Of a DNA stretch of 64,000 nt, positions 13,065-34,440 are shown piece after piece. The notes beneath the pieces are model-generated. The model saw only the letters and a list, made by a program, of their open reading frames with translations, did not search any database and was not told the DNA's origin. Each line of letters opens with the position of its first letter. Position 1 is the stretch's first letter. Both the position numbers and the translations under genes were made by a program. The DNA is from Chrysoperla carnea. Lineage: Eukaryota > Arthropoda > Insecta > Neuroptera > Chrysopidae. The stretch covers positions 4,651,001-4,715,000 of the forward strand of contig NC_058338.1 of assembly GCF_905475395.1 (NCBI RefSeq), read 5' to 3'.

Positions 13065-14474
13065 CTTTAAGTATATTGATTATTTAAAAAAAAAAATAAA
13101 AATTTTAATTAATTTAAATTCCCGTTGGCAATTCGCTAAAAGTAATTTATCAAAATATTTTCAATATTTCAAATATTTAGAAAATTTTGTTTATAAACAA
13201 TTGATTAACTTAACTGGGTAACGGTTAACTTCCGGGAGTCAGAACTTTTTATTTTAGTGGGAACTTTCCTATCACAATTTATCACATTTCCCTTGTTTAA
13301 ATATTACGAATACTAAATATTTTGTAAATTAAAATAAAAACGTATTAAATTATTTAATCATTTAAACAATTTCTTAATTAGCAAATTTATCAACAAATTG
13401 AATAGTATTAGAGCCACCAACTTCACGAAAAAATTTATTTCAAAACGGCAGCTGCGAAAATTTCTCATTTTAAAATCATTAAAGAGGTTCATAAATGAAC
13501 ATATTATTCTTTAAAAGCCCTTCTCTAAAATTGGTCTGATATCAGTTTTTTGTAAAAAGATCAAAAAATGATCGCGTTAATTAACGCAGCCTCGCTTTAA
13601 GATGCAAGCTGTAATTCATCCTTATTTAAGAGTTCAATAATCAAAGAAATATCCAAAATTCAACCGTCTAAAAATTACAAAATATACTCTCGAAAACGTT
13701 GTATCAGCTCTTGAACCAAAAAGATAGGTATTTAATAAACCTTTCAAGGTTTTTTTTTTATTATAAAGACTCCATAAAAACTATTAACACTTGCAAATTT
13801 AATTTGTTTATTTACTGTTTTATTACAACGAAAATTTATACTGTATTTTAAAAGGGCGTGCTCAGTCTAACAAAGATCATAGTAAGCTAGCAAAGACACA
13901 TACACAAAAGTAAGTTTCTATCCACGGCATACATAATCCAACTTAGCTCCCGTATAAGAACTTTGTCGTTCTAAGCACTCACAAGAACATGTTTTCTTCA
14001 ACCTTAGATGAGAAAAGAACATAATTCAAAAAAGTTAAAAAATTGAAAGTATTAGAGTAGGTAAACAAAATCAAAAAAAAATAATCGCTGGGCAGAAAAA
14101 CAGTTTTTAGAACATAACTCTTTTTCTAGGAACAATATTTTTTGTGAATCTACCGTGTTATAAGAGAGAATCATGTATTTTTGGTATTTATATTAATTGC
14201 GAATATTTCTTCTAAAAAATTAAATTATTTTATGCATAATTCACGGTCAATAATAAAAAAAACTACAAAATTTATTCAAATTTTTTTGTAACACAATTAT
14301 TTCTTTGTAAATTATGCAAGAATAGAACAGGATTATATTACATTTAGGAACTATAAATGCATTAGATCCTTCAATCAAATGGACAATCTTTTATCTCTTG
14401 TCTTCCCTGATTTATTAAAAGTGTTGTTATTTTTTATTGAAAACTACTAGAACGAATTTTTGGGAAATTGAAAA
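13065..14474. other. Intergenic region between copies 3 and 4
   Basis: AT-rich sequence with no recognised gene or repeat. A weak TATA-like ctataaat at 14,351-14,358 lies about 120 bases before the copy 4 ATG and could be its promoter. Confidence 0.35.
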
Positions 14475-16819
<2,345 letters not shown>

Positions 16820-17044
16820 CGATTTATTTATTTGTAAAATGTATTATTTTTAATTTTTACTTCAAATAAATGAACATTATTCATTAAAAATATTTCATTC
16901 CAATTTTAAAAGACCCGTCCACTAAATTATTCATAACTATATGAGACCCTAATTTTATGGGTATAGGAACAACACGCACTTGGGCCATTTTATTTTATTA
17001 TAGTCATAAATCCATAATTTTATTATTGTCTAATATATAAGAAT

Positions 17045-17354
17045 CAGTGGCGGATATAAAGAAAAAGGCCTTTATAAATAGGGTCCTTTTTTTTAGTTCG
17101 TTAATGCACTTGGTACCTCCCTGGCGATGGCCTTCCATACAAATATAACAATTTGTCTTGTGCCTTATTCATCTTTTTTTTTAGTCTTCATTCATGAACT
17201 TGGTTCTCCCTTGTCGTGCCCTTTTTACAAATTCGTCTTTTCCCCCTCTTTTATTTTTAGTCTTCGAAAGTTCTCTTCAAGTCCCCTTGTGGTGTCCTAT
17301 TTCGGGGGCTCAGTGGAAAAATTGTTGCTTTCCCACCCTTGAAATCCGCCACTG
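17045..17354. mobile_element. hAT-like MITE (310 bp)
   Basis: Perfect terminal inverted repeats cagtggcggat and atccgccactg bound a 310-bp non-coding, pyrimidine-rich interior. The flanking octamers ataagaat and atatgaag match at six of eight positions, consistent with a decayed 8-bp target duplication as made by hAT transposases. No transposase is encoded. Confidence 0.75.
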
Positions 17355-17513
17355 ATATGAAGAAATACCCAAAAAAATTATTATTAAAAACTATTTTATG
17401 ATTTAGTCAAGGCTACCATTATTGATTAAACATTACACAAAATTTCATTATTCATTCTGAGTTCTAGTTAATCCGAAAGTGGCGTATTTATTAGATTGTT
17501 GTCAAAATAAAAA

Positions 17514-18192
17514 ATTCCGGTATCAGGACTCCACATTCTTGAAACCTATCAGAGCTAGCTTAATTTTGATCACGAGTTTGAATAATGTGATAGAGCAAAA
17601 TTAATTTTTTTGGATTCTGATGACGTCATAAAGTTAAAAAATTCGATTTTTTTGAGAACATAGCCAAATTTGATCCGATCTTATTGGAATTTTTGTTGAA
17701 ATTCACTAATTTTGGATCATTCTTTTCAGCTGTGATGTTAGTTTTTCGCTAGCTATCTCTTATGTGCTTAATTCCGGGATCAGGAATCCATATTCTTAAA
17801 GCTTATTAGAGCTAGGTTAATTTTGATTACAAAATTTGAAATTTATGACCCAATTTTAGTAGGATTACATACTTGGTTTATCAAAATTAGATGAAATTTG
17901 GATGTGATAGAGCAAAATTTAATTTTTTGGATTTTAATGACGTCATAAAGTTAAAAAATTCGATTTTTTTGATAATACAGGCAAATTTAATCCAATCTAA
18001 TTGGAATTTTTTATGAAACCCACTAATTTTGGGTCATTCTTTTTAGCTGTGATGCCAGTTTTTCGCTAGCTATCTCTTATGTGCTTAATTCTGGGACCAG
18101 GATTCCACATTCTGGAAACCTATTTGAGCTAGGCTAATTTTGACCACAAATTTAAAAAAAATTTGTCCCAAATTTAGTAGGATTACATACTT
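17514..18192 (-). repeat. ~315-bp satellite, about 2.3 units
   Basis: Tandem copies, in reverse orientation, of the satellite seen at 27,876, 41,510 and 46,755. The anchor (aggactccacattctt-like) recurs at about 17,525, 17,780 and 18,097. Two perfect TGACGTCA palindromes are at 17,621-17,628 and 17,938-17,945. One unit is shortened by about 60 bases. Confidence 0.85.
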
Positions 18193-18379
18193 TCTAGACA
18201 TCATATTTTCGACGACCAGTATTTCTATATTTCCCCAATTTGAACTTGTCGACTAGACTACTATTCAAAACTGATTACAATACGCCACTGACCACAATGA
18301 TTCGTATTTCCTACTCAAGATCATACTTATATGTTTTTTCACGGCTAAACGTTAAAATTACTTTTAAAATTCATCATTT

Positions 18380-18548
18380 GAACTGTCTAATTCGTTGAGT
18401 CAACAACATTGCTTGTATAAAAGCCAGTTGTGTTTTTAAAATTACCGTCAAAAACATTTTAATACCCTAAAATGTTAGAGTGAGTGTGTTAGAATTGTTA
18501 ACTTTGAAGCAAGTTCCTTTGTTTGAGTAGACGGAACCGTTACTAAAC
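18380..18548 (+). promoter_or_regulatory. Promoter and leader of esterase copy 5
   Basis: A clear TATA box, tataaaag, is at 18,416-18,423, in a slightly less AT-rich context. Initiation near 18,445-18,455 would give a leader of about 100 bases before the ATG at 18,549 (context aaacATGG). This promoter does not resemble those of copies 2 and 3. Confidence 0.5.
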
Positions 18549-20694
<2,146 letters not shown>

Positions 20695-20998
20695 TTTATA
20701 GAGGATCGATTTATTGATGATTTATTGTGAGGATCGATAACAACGATTAATCATTTATTGATATTACCGTGCCTTATTTCGCTAAAAGTACGTCGAATAG
20801 AAAAACACCAAGATATTTTTACGTCTTAGATTTTCATTCCCAATTCACCTCTATTCTGCTGTGTATGACTTTTTAACTTTTTTTGTACAATAAAAGATGT
20901 AACAAAAATCAGATAATAAAGGAAAATGAAATAAACCGCTCACTTTTTTGCTAAAACCTTGTGGAATGTGTTTCTTAGGTACATTCGTAAACTATGAA

Positions 20999-21018
20999 TT
21001 AGGTTAGGTTAGGTTAGG
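20999..21018 (+). repeat. (TTAGG)4 stretch at retroelement end
   Basis: Four perfect TTAGG units (insect telomere-type repeat) directly abut the 3' end of the minus-strand non-LTR remnant at 21,019-21,430. The same element at 52,850-53,225 also ends in a CCTAA-type tail, so this is the element's tail and not a chromosome end. Confidence 0.85.
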
Positions 21019-21430
21019 GTAGAGTGGCTGTCTTGGGGTGGGACACACTTAGACCATAGGTCCTGCTGTGATACCGTAAATGGGTTGGCCCACCCCCGGA
21101 CACTACTCCATGAACCATTTGGAGTTATTGTTTAAGAACAGCAGGAGGGCTTTGACGTCGACTGACTTTAGGTCAGAGATTTCGTCAAAGAGAGGCTGGC
21201 TCAAGTTAGTCCATCTCTTGATGACAAGAGCTGGGCAGTGACATAGAAGATGAGACATTGTCTCCTCCTCGTCATCACTGTGACAGCTCCTGCAGTAGTC
21301 GTGATACACTGCCAGGCCTAAGCGTTCAGCATGCTTCCGCCCAGCCAGTGTCCTGTGATAGTCGCAACAACGATTGTTTTTAATGTTTATGCCCTTAATT
21401 CTATCGCTGAAAGTGTAAAATAGAAACAAA
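21019..21430 (-). pseudogene. Non-LTR retrotransposon ORF2 3' end (zinc-knuckle region)
   Basis: The minus strand is open from 21,429 to 21,103 and encodes a Cys/His knuckle (CRSCHSDDEEETMSHLLCHC) after a basic segment and before KRWTNLSQPLFDE and LLLFLNN. This is the end of a Jockey/R1/Loa-like ORF2 after the RNase H domain. The homologous end lies on the plus strand at 52,863-53,126, with SVDVK and FLNN segments in common. It is 5' truncated, as usual for dead LINE copies. Confidence 0.8.
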
Positions 21431-22472
21431 ACTGATAACTGGGGTCAGGGCAGACTATATTGACCCTTTTCGAATCGATTTTCAATTTTAGTTGAACTAA
21501 TCTATATCCGATTTATCAATTTTCTTTAATATTCAAGGAGAAGGTAATATTTTATTTGTCAAGGGTAAAATTTAATGCAACTTAGTCATTTCAAAATAGC
21601 TATTATCTAATAATGTGATAAGTGCATTCATTTAATTTTATAGTTTTGCCGATAGCTGAAGTGGAATTCGGAAGAATTGAACAATTATAAAAACTATAAG
21701 TTTATGTCGCTTAGGGCACATATCATAATCTGTTATTAATTTTAATAACTTAGTCATCTCATTCTTTCTGTATAAAAGAGAGAAAGTAGGAGTGATTCAA
21801 CCCCCAAATTTTAAATATACGAACCTAGTCTTCTTAGAAGTTCCCGAACGTTTACGACTTTTAAAAGGCAGGCTTTACTTTTCTTCAAAATATTTATAAA
21901 TTACATGGGAACTTGGATAAGTGAGAAACCTCCATAACTGGAATACATGCTGAGGTCTCAACACTTAAAAAAAAGCATAAGATTTCGCGCGAAGGCTCGG
22001 TTTTCATAATTTTTTGTAGCAGCAATGGTTGGTTGGAAGGGTTTTAAAAAAGAAACGATATAATTTTCCAAGTAACTTTTGGAAAAAATAACGCTGTTGA
22101 TGTTAGCAAATGTAGCCAATAAAGTACAATAAAAACGTTATTTAAAAATGCAAAAAAAATTGAAAATCGAGATTTGGATCGATTTTCGAATATAACTGTA
22201 ATTTATGAAAATACTAGCGACTAGGAATTATATAAGATCGTAAAATTACAATTTTTTAAAGTAAACATGAAAAATTTTTACATCAATAGCTACATTATTT
22301 CTCCCACTTCTTGTACTATTTGGTATGCCAAAAATGTTCTGATATGGTTGAATACAATTAATTTTCTTTGAATGGAATTTTTTTTAAAGAAGAATTTAAA
22401 TTTGAAATTTTCCAGCCATTTTTTCAAGATCATTGCAATTTAATTTCTAAGCCATTGTACAATTTTGAAAAA
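21431..22472. other. Intergenic region before copy 6
   Basis: AT-rich and unassigned. A block at about 22,335-22,370 (tgatatggtt followed by attttcttt) is shared with 25,515-25,550 before copy 7 and may be a remnant of a common 5' flank. I see no other gene. Confidence 0.4.
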
Positions 22473-25091
<2,619 letters not shown>

Positions 25092-25620
25092 ATTTATTGA
25101 TTTGTAGTTATTATATCTTTGTAAATGGAAAATTATTAGCCAAATGAAATAGAGATGTTCTTTATTACATGAATATGCCTCCTAAATCCCTTACAAATAT
25201 TTATGAACTTAATTCCTACTCCTATAATTGCTATAAATTCCCGTTTACTTCGAATCTAAGCGCCCTTTACGTAAACACAAAATTGAAAGTTTATAATAAA
25301 TCAATCGAATATGGATTAGTTATTTAGCGATATTGATACACATTTTGTCTCGTCCTAAAATAAGTAAAAATCCTGCTGCGATTTATCAACTTTGTTTCAG
25401 TTTCAAATATTTTATCGATCGTAAATATTGAAATTATTATAACTATGGTAACTGAATTGGGTAAAAATAATCTTACAGGAGCAAAGTGGGATGAATGTCC
25501 GGATATGTCAAAATATTTTGATATGGTTTGATAATTGATTTTCTTTTTAAGGAATAGGGAAATAGCGATATATTTTTATCATTTTAATTCTTACAAAACT
25601 ATATCAACGTTTTCTGAAAA
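25092..25620. other. Short intergenic region, copies 6-7
   Basis: About 530 AT-rich bases with the copy 6 3' UTR and presumably the copy 7 promoter. The tgatatggtt block near 25,517 is shared with the copy 6 flank. No TATA box is convincing. Confidence 0.4.
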
Positions 25621-27788
<2,168 letters not shown>

Positions 27789-27875
27789 TTTTTTTGTATG
27801 CATGTTTATGTATTTATAAAATATCTACAAATAAAACATTCGTGCGAAGCCTCAATATTAACGAAGTCTTAATGT

Positions 27876-28260
27876 TAAGCTCAGCTCTAATAGGTTTCAA
27901 GAATGTGGAGTCCTGCACACCGAATTAAGCACGTAAGTGATACCTATCGAAAAATTGACGTCACAGCTTAAAAGAATGACTCAAAAATCAAGGGTTTTAA
28001 CCAAAATCCAATAAGGTCGGATCAAAATTTCCTGTGTTATCAAAAAAATCGAATTTTTAACTTTATGACGTCATCAGAATCCAAAATATTTAATTTTGCT
28101 CTATCACATCCACATTTTATCCAATTTTGATAAATCAAGTATATGTAGTCATACTTTTCAAATTTGTGATCAAAATTGACCTAGCTCTAATAGATTTCAA
28201 AAATGTGGAGTCCTGGTCCCTGAAGTAAGCATGTAAGTGATAGCTAGCGAAAAAACTCTT
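27876..28260 (+). repeat. ~315-bp satellite, about 1.2 units
   Basis: Begins and ends with the same anchor (atgtggagtcctg at about 27,903 and 28,203), giving a period slightly below 315 bp. TGACGTCA is at 28,066-28,073. It lies immediately after the esterase array and is oriented opposite to the unit group at 17,514. Confidence 0.85.
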
Positions 28261-28851
28261 TTGGATTTTCTAAAACAGATGAATTCCTGAAAACAAAAAA
28301 AATGAAAATATTTATTACAGTTCTGCTTCGTAGTAATAAACCATCTATTATTCATTGCTTGAACCACTTTTTCTTTGTAGGGAACAATTTGTAGTTTACA
28401 TTATAAAAAATAGATGGAGTCACCATTCAGGTTCATAAATCAGAAAACTGTTTTTGAATAATCCCAGCGCTTTCCACTTAATGCCCACAATTTTTCCTCC
28501 TATTTAAAACTTTCTTTTTATCTCGGTCCAAACTATGTTTGAAATCAGTTACTTTTCAATACACATTTGGCAATCTTTATCTGTTATCACTATTATCAGA
28601 CTTAAGACATTACTTGAAAACAACTCGATATCCAATAGCCGACATTAAAACTAAAAATAAAGGAACAAATTTCGATATAATTCAAGGTAATTTAGATCCA
28701 TTGAATGAGAAATTCGATTCCATTTACATGGTGTCTGCTTAAGTTGGCTACATATAGAAAACTTTTTTATTATAAGGTTTACGGAAAAAAATTATTCTTT
28801 AACAAAAATCTCCGCTTTCGAAAATATTAACATTCAGGTATATTTGCTTTT

Positions 28852-29320
28852 GACATCGATTGTGCAGATTGCCCACAAATTGGGAAAGTTCGATAGGAAC
28901 GTTATGATTGTTTAGAAATGTAGACAGTTTTGAACAGATAATAAGAGAAACGGTTTAAGAAATCACTCCCGAGATATGTAGGACTTTATCTAAACAATTT
29001 TCCAAAAGAGCATAATTACATGTGCGGAACACGAAGGTGGATACGTTGAGGTAAAAACGAACTGAATATAACTGTTTTGGGAATGAATTGTTAACGATGT
29101 TAACGATCTTCAGTTCGTTTTTGCCTCAACGTATCCATCTTCGCATTCCATACATGTAATTGTTTCTTTTACAAAATTCTTTAAATACACTGCTACATAT
29201 CTCGGGAGTGATTTCTTGAAACGTTTCCCTTATTATCTGTCCAAAATGGTCTACATTTCTAAACGACCATTAACATTCCTATATCGAACTTCTTCAATTT
29301 GTGCACCCTGTACATGCGAT
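28852..29320. repeat. Large foldback element (~470 bp)
   Basis: Two long inverted arms of about 210 bp. The left arm contains agaaatcactcccgagatat, cgaaggtggatacgttgagg and aaaacgaactgaa; the right arm contains their inverted counterparts (ttcagttcgtttttgcctca, tatccatcttcg, atatctcgggagtgatttct). The centre is a short AT-rich loop near 29,064-29,103. The open frame on the right arm is not believed to be a gene. Confidence 0.75.
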
Positions 29321-31260
29321 TCAATTTCTTTCTGGAATCGGAAGGAAAAGTTTATCCAAATTGAGGAAATAAACATAAGCATGAAAAATTTCTTTCTTAA
29401 AACCGTGAGCCTGTCCAATTTAATGATTTGCCCAAAAATTATACCTGCTTATTCTTCTTCAAGGAACCTTTGGTTTCTGTTATGGTCAACCTATATGAGA
29501 TGTAGAAACATCGTGATCGCATCTTCACAATAGTCAACAGTCAATACCTCCTAGTGCAACATTAAAATGTATTCTTATTAATTCAACAAGTTGAAGTTTT
29601 TATACACATTTCTATCGTTCACCGACTTACTTGCTGCTGGTGCTGTTGGTTGGGAGAAATGTTTGAATATTGTTTACCAGCACTACCAGCAGTGTTATAA
29701 TACTTTGAACTATATTAGGTACCAGTTTCATGATGATCGTGGCGCTATAATCAAATTGTTGGTGAACACAAACTAAAAGTTTTATAGTTATTGTTGCACG
29801 GATTTAATATTTGTTTACTGTTTTTATTTGAGTGAAAAACATGTGGCAATCTTGTTTAGTTTTTGGTTTGATCATTTATTTTTTCTTATTTTAATGGACT
29901 AGAGAAGTTATTCAGAGTTTTGGGATTATAAATATTATTGTTTTTGTACGAAAAAGGTAAGTTTCAAACTGTTTTTTTCTTATAAATTCAAATAAAAAGA
30001 GGTTTCTGCTAAAACTAGGTTTCTAAGAATTTTTATATCGATAAAAAATCACATTTCTAGAACATCAAATATTTTAGTTTTAGTTTCTACAAATGATATG
30101 TTTGTGAGCAAGGAAAATTATTTCAAAAAATTTGATTTCTGGTCTCATAATAACATTATTTCTTTTAAGAAAAAACATTTTTGCCCGAAAAATGGTTTGG
30201 GATTTGGATTTAGACGCCTACTCATCCAAATAACTTTAAAACCGAATCCTATAACTTTCATTCGCGCTTACTTCGAAAATAAAACGTTTTTAAAATTTGT
30301 TTTCTTACATTTGAGCGCCATTTACGGCAATAAAAAACTAAAAGTGTTTGATACGATAAATGAACCAAGAATTTATTGATTCTTAAGAAAAAATTGTTTT
30401 CTGGATGTATTGACAAGCAGTTTTTTGCAGTGGCTTCAGAATAAATTATCCTAAAAAAACTCTATATGGTTTAAAGAGGAACTTTTTAGTTTTAACCCCT
30501 GCTCCATTTGGGTGAAGGGGGTTTAAATCTTCAAATAAATCAGATAGAATCAAATAATAACTTTCGAGGGTCTGAAAGACTCTCAAAATGAAAAAGACCA
30601 TATTTTTTTGCAAATGAATACTTTTAATGGCATATAAGAGCATTTTTAGGATATTATTTATTTAAGAGATCTACTTATGTGGGTTAAAAGAGGGAGGGAT
30701 TCAGAATTTTGACTGAAAATTCGGGGTCAGTGATCGCAAAAACCCCCTTATACGTGATATCGCAAAAACCCCCTTATACGTGTATCGTTATTATTAAAAG
30801 CGTTGAGATCCAATTTGAGTGGCATAAAAACAAAAAATTATTATATTTTTAACAGATTTAAAATTTGGGTCCAATGATTTTTTAAATAGAAAGGTCAAAT
30901 CACTTTTTGCATTTTTTTTATATGAAAATTTTGAAAAAAATTAAAAGTATTTTTTTAAGAAATTTTCTAATCTTGTAATAAAAATTTGTTTCTCGATTAC
31001 CTACATCTTTGTTCTAAAGTATTTTAAGAATCCAAATTCCATATTCATTTTGGATTGACTTATTCAATACAGAATCTAAATTAAAGGTTCTTTAACCAGA
31101 TTGTGTTTTTTCTTGATTGATAACTCACGATTTTTAAATTCTAGTTGTCGAGTATCTCACGTCTTACGAAGATCATTAAAGATTTTTTTTAAATTCTTTT
31201 TTTTCACGATAGTAGATGACCCTTAACTATAAACATCGTTTTTATTATCTGTTATGTACA
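29321..31260. other. Gene-free AT-rich region
   Basis: No recognisable gene. A 25-bp direct duplication (cgcaaaaacccccttatacg twice) is at 30,733-30,783. Several open frames of 60-105 codons lie here but show no known motif or codon pattern. Confidence 0.4.
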
Positions 31261-31329
31261 TTAAAATATAACGCAGGGACGCCACAAAACTTCCGTATGT
31301 AGGTTAAAATTGGTATATTGAGATTGTTC

Positions 31330-32095
31330 AATATTTTTCCGTATTTTTTTATCTCCAATTTCGATAAAACTTAGTATATTAGGTAATTTTGACCCAAAAA
31401 GTACAAAAATCGGGTGTATTTGATGACTGGTAGAATAGTTTTTGAGATACGGACTAAAATCGATCCAAATATTGCGATATCTCAGAAACTCTGCATCCAA
31501 TCATTAAATTAACCTGATTTTTATACTTTTTGGATCAAAATAACCCCATCCACCAAGTTTCATCAAATTCCAAAACCAATTTTTTTTTTGCGTTTTTCTC
31601 GATTTTTTCAAAGGGGTACCCCTTAAAAAAATTGCCTAAAATCGAGAAATTTTTTTTCTCTCCAATTTCGATAATACTCAGTAAATAAGGTAAATTTGAC
31701 CCAAAAATTACAAAAATCGGGTGCATTTGATGAGTGGTCGAATAGTTTTTGAGATACGGACTAAAATCGTTCCAAATATTGCGATATCTCAGAAATTCTA
31801 CATCCAATCATTAAATTAACCGGATTTTTATACTTTTTGGATCAAAATTACCCCATCCACCGAGTTTCATCAAATTCCAAAACCAAATTTTTTTTCCGTT
31901 TTTCTCGATTTTTTCAAAGGGGTACCCCTTAAAAAAATTGCAAAAAATCGAGAAATTTTTGTTCTCTCCAATTTTGACAAAACTTAGTATATTTGGTAAT
32001 TTTGACCAAAAAAGTAAAAAAAATCGGGTGCATTTGTTGACTGGTGGAATAGTTTTTGAGATATGGACTAAAATCGATCCAAATATTGCGAACCA
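31330..32095 (+). repeat. ~306-bp satellite, 2.5 tandem units
   Basis: The anchor tttttgagata(c/t)gg recurs at about 31,439, 31,746 and 32,052, giving a period of about 306 bp. Each full unit carries the palindrome aaggggtacccctt (31,611-31,624 and 31,917-31,930). Similar long minus-strand open frames in each unit are a consequence of the repeat, not evidence for a protein. Confidence 0.92.
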
Positions 32096-32099
32096 AACA

Positions 32100-33930
32100 C
32101 AAAGTAACTGCCTGTTGTCCAATCGGTTATCTACAGTTTATTTTGTATACGGAGGTAAAAAAGCCATAATTAACTTCAAAAAATTGTTTTTTTTTTTAAA
32201 TTCTAACAAAAAACATGTGTATTATGTAATAAATTTATTATTTATTTAGAACCAAAAAAAAAAAATGTAAGAAATTAGAATTTTAAAGTAATACCACATA
32301 ATTTTTGTTAAAAAACTTGTGGTTTTTTTGAAACTGTTATATTATGTTAGTATGTCTAATTTTGGTTGAAATTTTTTGCTTGGAGAATTATTTTTAAGCG
32401 TTTTTTTATATATTACCCGATTGCATTTGTCTATTTTGAACTTTAATGTAAAATTCATCCCCTTGAAATAAAATAGCACTCGAGAATAGTCCACAATATT
32501 CGGCTTAGCTGTTTATTTAGAAATAGTCATGTATATGAGTGACTCATTAGAAAAAATTATTTTCTACTTTTTAGTACAATAAAAGCTTATCCCTAAAAAG
32601 TATTTTTTATTTAAATTTTTAATTTTTGTTAAATTTACATTTTCAAAATTAAAATCGATAGTTGTAAACTTTTAACCAATTAACCGTCTGTTCTGTGCGT
32701 TAAAGGTTACATTTTTTCTCACAATGAGATAAAGTTTTTATTATGAGAGCCAGTATATCGAAAAAAATACTTGGATTCCAACCTGCAGCCTCTTTATTAA
32801 AAGAGGTATGTACATCACATATGTTGGAAGCGATGAGAAAATCAGGTCATCCTTACCATAAAAATGCATTGTCATACGATTTACATGTTATTCAGATTTT
32901 TCTCCGCAAACCCTTTCATTTGATACCTATATTATTGGGAGCACATAAAAAATAACTATTCTGCCATATTGAATTTAGAATGACGTCACTAAGCTAGCTT
33001 TATTTAACTTTGTATGCAAACTTTGCAAGTAGAATAAAAGCTTGTAAAATGACAGCAATTTGGAAAAAATAAGAAAATAATTGATTTAAAAGAATTGTTT
33101 CAATCAAACTATTTTTTTCGACAAACTAGCTCTTAGATTATTATAAAAGAGTATTTATCATCCCAGATTTTTTTGTACCCTAATATTGTGTGGCCAAACA
33201 GTCACAGTTGAATACCTTACTGACTGTTATATAACACAGCCTTTGATCTTACTATAAAAAAAGGTAAAATGTTTTTATAATTTTGGTGGCAGATGTCTTC
33301 TTCTCATTAATTTCATTGTATCAGTTTGAGGCAGGTAATTTTATTTTTATAAAAGATCATTTTAAAGAGAGATTTTGTATGCTGTGTCTGCACCAATAAA
33401 TAAATTTTACTTTATTTAATTCTTGTGTGTAATAATCGCACAAAAGCATTCTTAAAATAACCATTCTTGGGAAGATCTCAATGGCAGCTTCGATTTTAAC
33501 GATTTTAAATAAAAAATGTTTATTTTTGTATATTATTTAAAATCATAAACCTTTCTAGATCGGAAAAATAATTTCGAGGAGAGAAAGGCAATGTCCCGAC
33601 TGATATATTGGCGCAAAGTCTAAATCGCTAATGATAGAAGTTTGAAATTTCGAGAGGATATTGATTTGATTGATTGAGACGATTGATTTGTCGAAATTCC
33701 TCGCTTAAAGGGATTAAAGAGATGAAATAGGGGATGAAATTTTGTGTGAAAATATATAGAAACTATCATTTTTGTGTTCACTACTTAACTAATTTTAAAA
33801 ATTCTTTTATACATAGAATGGATTTTAATTTTTAGTGCGAACCCCTATTTTTCTTCGAGGTATGCATCTACTGTAAAACCATTTGATTGGCATTCCTGGA
33901 AGTTCCATAGTAGGACTATTTAAATGGAAA
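32100..33930. other. Unassigned region
   Basis: AT-rich. An open frame of 70 codons at 32,743-32,955 is slightly richer in GC than its surroundings, but I do not recognise it and it shows no motif. A TGACGTCA octamer lies at 32,981-32,988 outside the satellite. Nothing else is seen. Confidence 0.35.
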
Positions 33931-33934
33931 TCTA

Positions 33935-34440
33935 AATAAGCTAGGAAAAAAATTTTGTCATAGGTGTTCACTAAATCACCTAGTTAGTCCATTTCCGGTT
34001 GTCCGTCCGTCCGTCTTTGGACACGATAATTCAAAAACGAAAAAAGACATCGAGCTGAAATTTTTACAGCGTACTCAGGACGTAAAAAGTGAGGTCAAGT
34101 TCGTAAATGAGCATCATAGGTCAATTGGGTTTTGGGTCCGTAGAACCCATCTTGTAAACCGTTAGAGATAGAACAAAAGTTTAAATATGAAAAATGTTTC
34201 TTATCAAAAATTAAACAACTTTTGTTTGAAACATTTTTTCGTAAACATCATTGTTTACCCGTGAGGGCGCCAATTAGGCGGAAATTTTATAATATGTACT
34301 ATACTTCATTATCAGTTATGTTTGTGTCACATGTTTGTATGTGTTATGTGATAAAGAAATCAACACTGACTATGCATGGTATTTCAACAATTAACTCAGT
34401 CAATTGTTTGTTTTCACTTGTTTTATATTTGTTTTATTGA
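33935..34440 (+). repeat. Dispersed repeat A, copy 1 (~500 bp)
   Basis: Shares long blocks with 45,295-45,850 and 59,036-59,490: ttagtccatttccggttgtc, (cgtc)n, cgagctgaaatttttacagc, tcaggacgtaaaaagtgagg and ttttgtttgaaacatttttt. Ends with tcagtcaattgtttg and a ttttcacttgtttt tail. It encodes no protein I can recognise. Class unknown. Confidence 0.85.

Noticed and set aside
20999-21018. Chromosome end or telomere-adjacent location
   Set aside because: Only four TTAGG units, joined to a retroelement 3' end and followed by ordinary genes.
22368-22472. Longer N-terminus of copy 6 from an upstream in-frame ATG
   Set aside because: The extra 35 residues have no counterpart in the other copies and are Phe/Lys-rich as expected of AT-rich leader DNA. 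The downstream ATG aligns with all other starts.
28539-28742. Possible small gene before the large foldback
   Set aside because: No domain or neighbouring exon recognised; base usage like the surrounding non-coding DNA.
29216-29533. 105-residue open frame
   Set aside because: Its first third is one arm of an inverted repeat; no motif in the rest.
31261-32122. Several minus-strand open frames beginning MD(A/V)EFLRYRNIW and similar, also at 60,108-60,332
   Set aside because: They are the same strand of successive satellite units. Similarity between them comes from the repeat, units elsewhere break the frame, and there is no known domain.
32743-32955. Possible 70-residue gene with a Met start
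   Set aside because: No recognisable motif, no splice context and no conserved copy; length within chance for this region.
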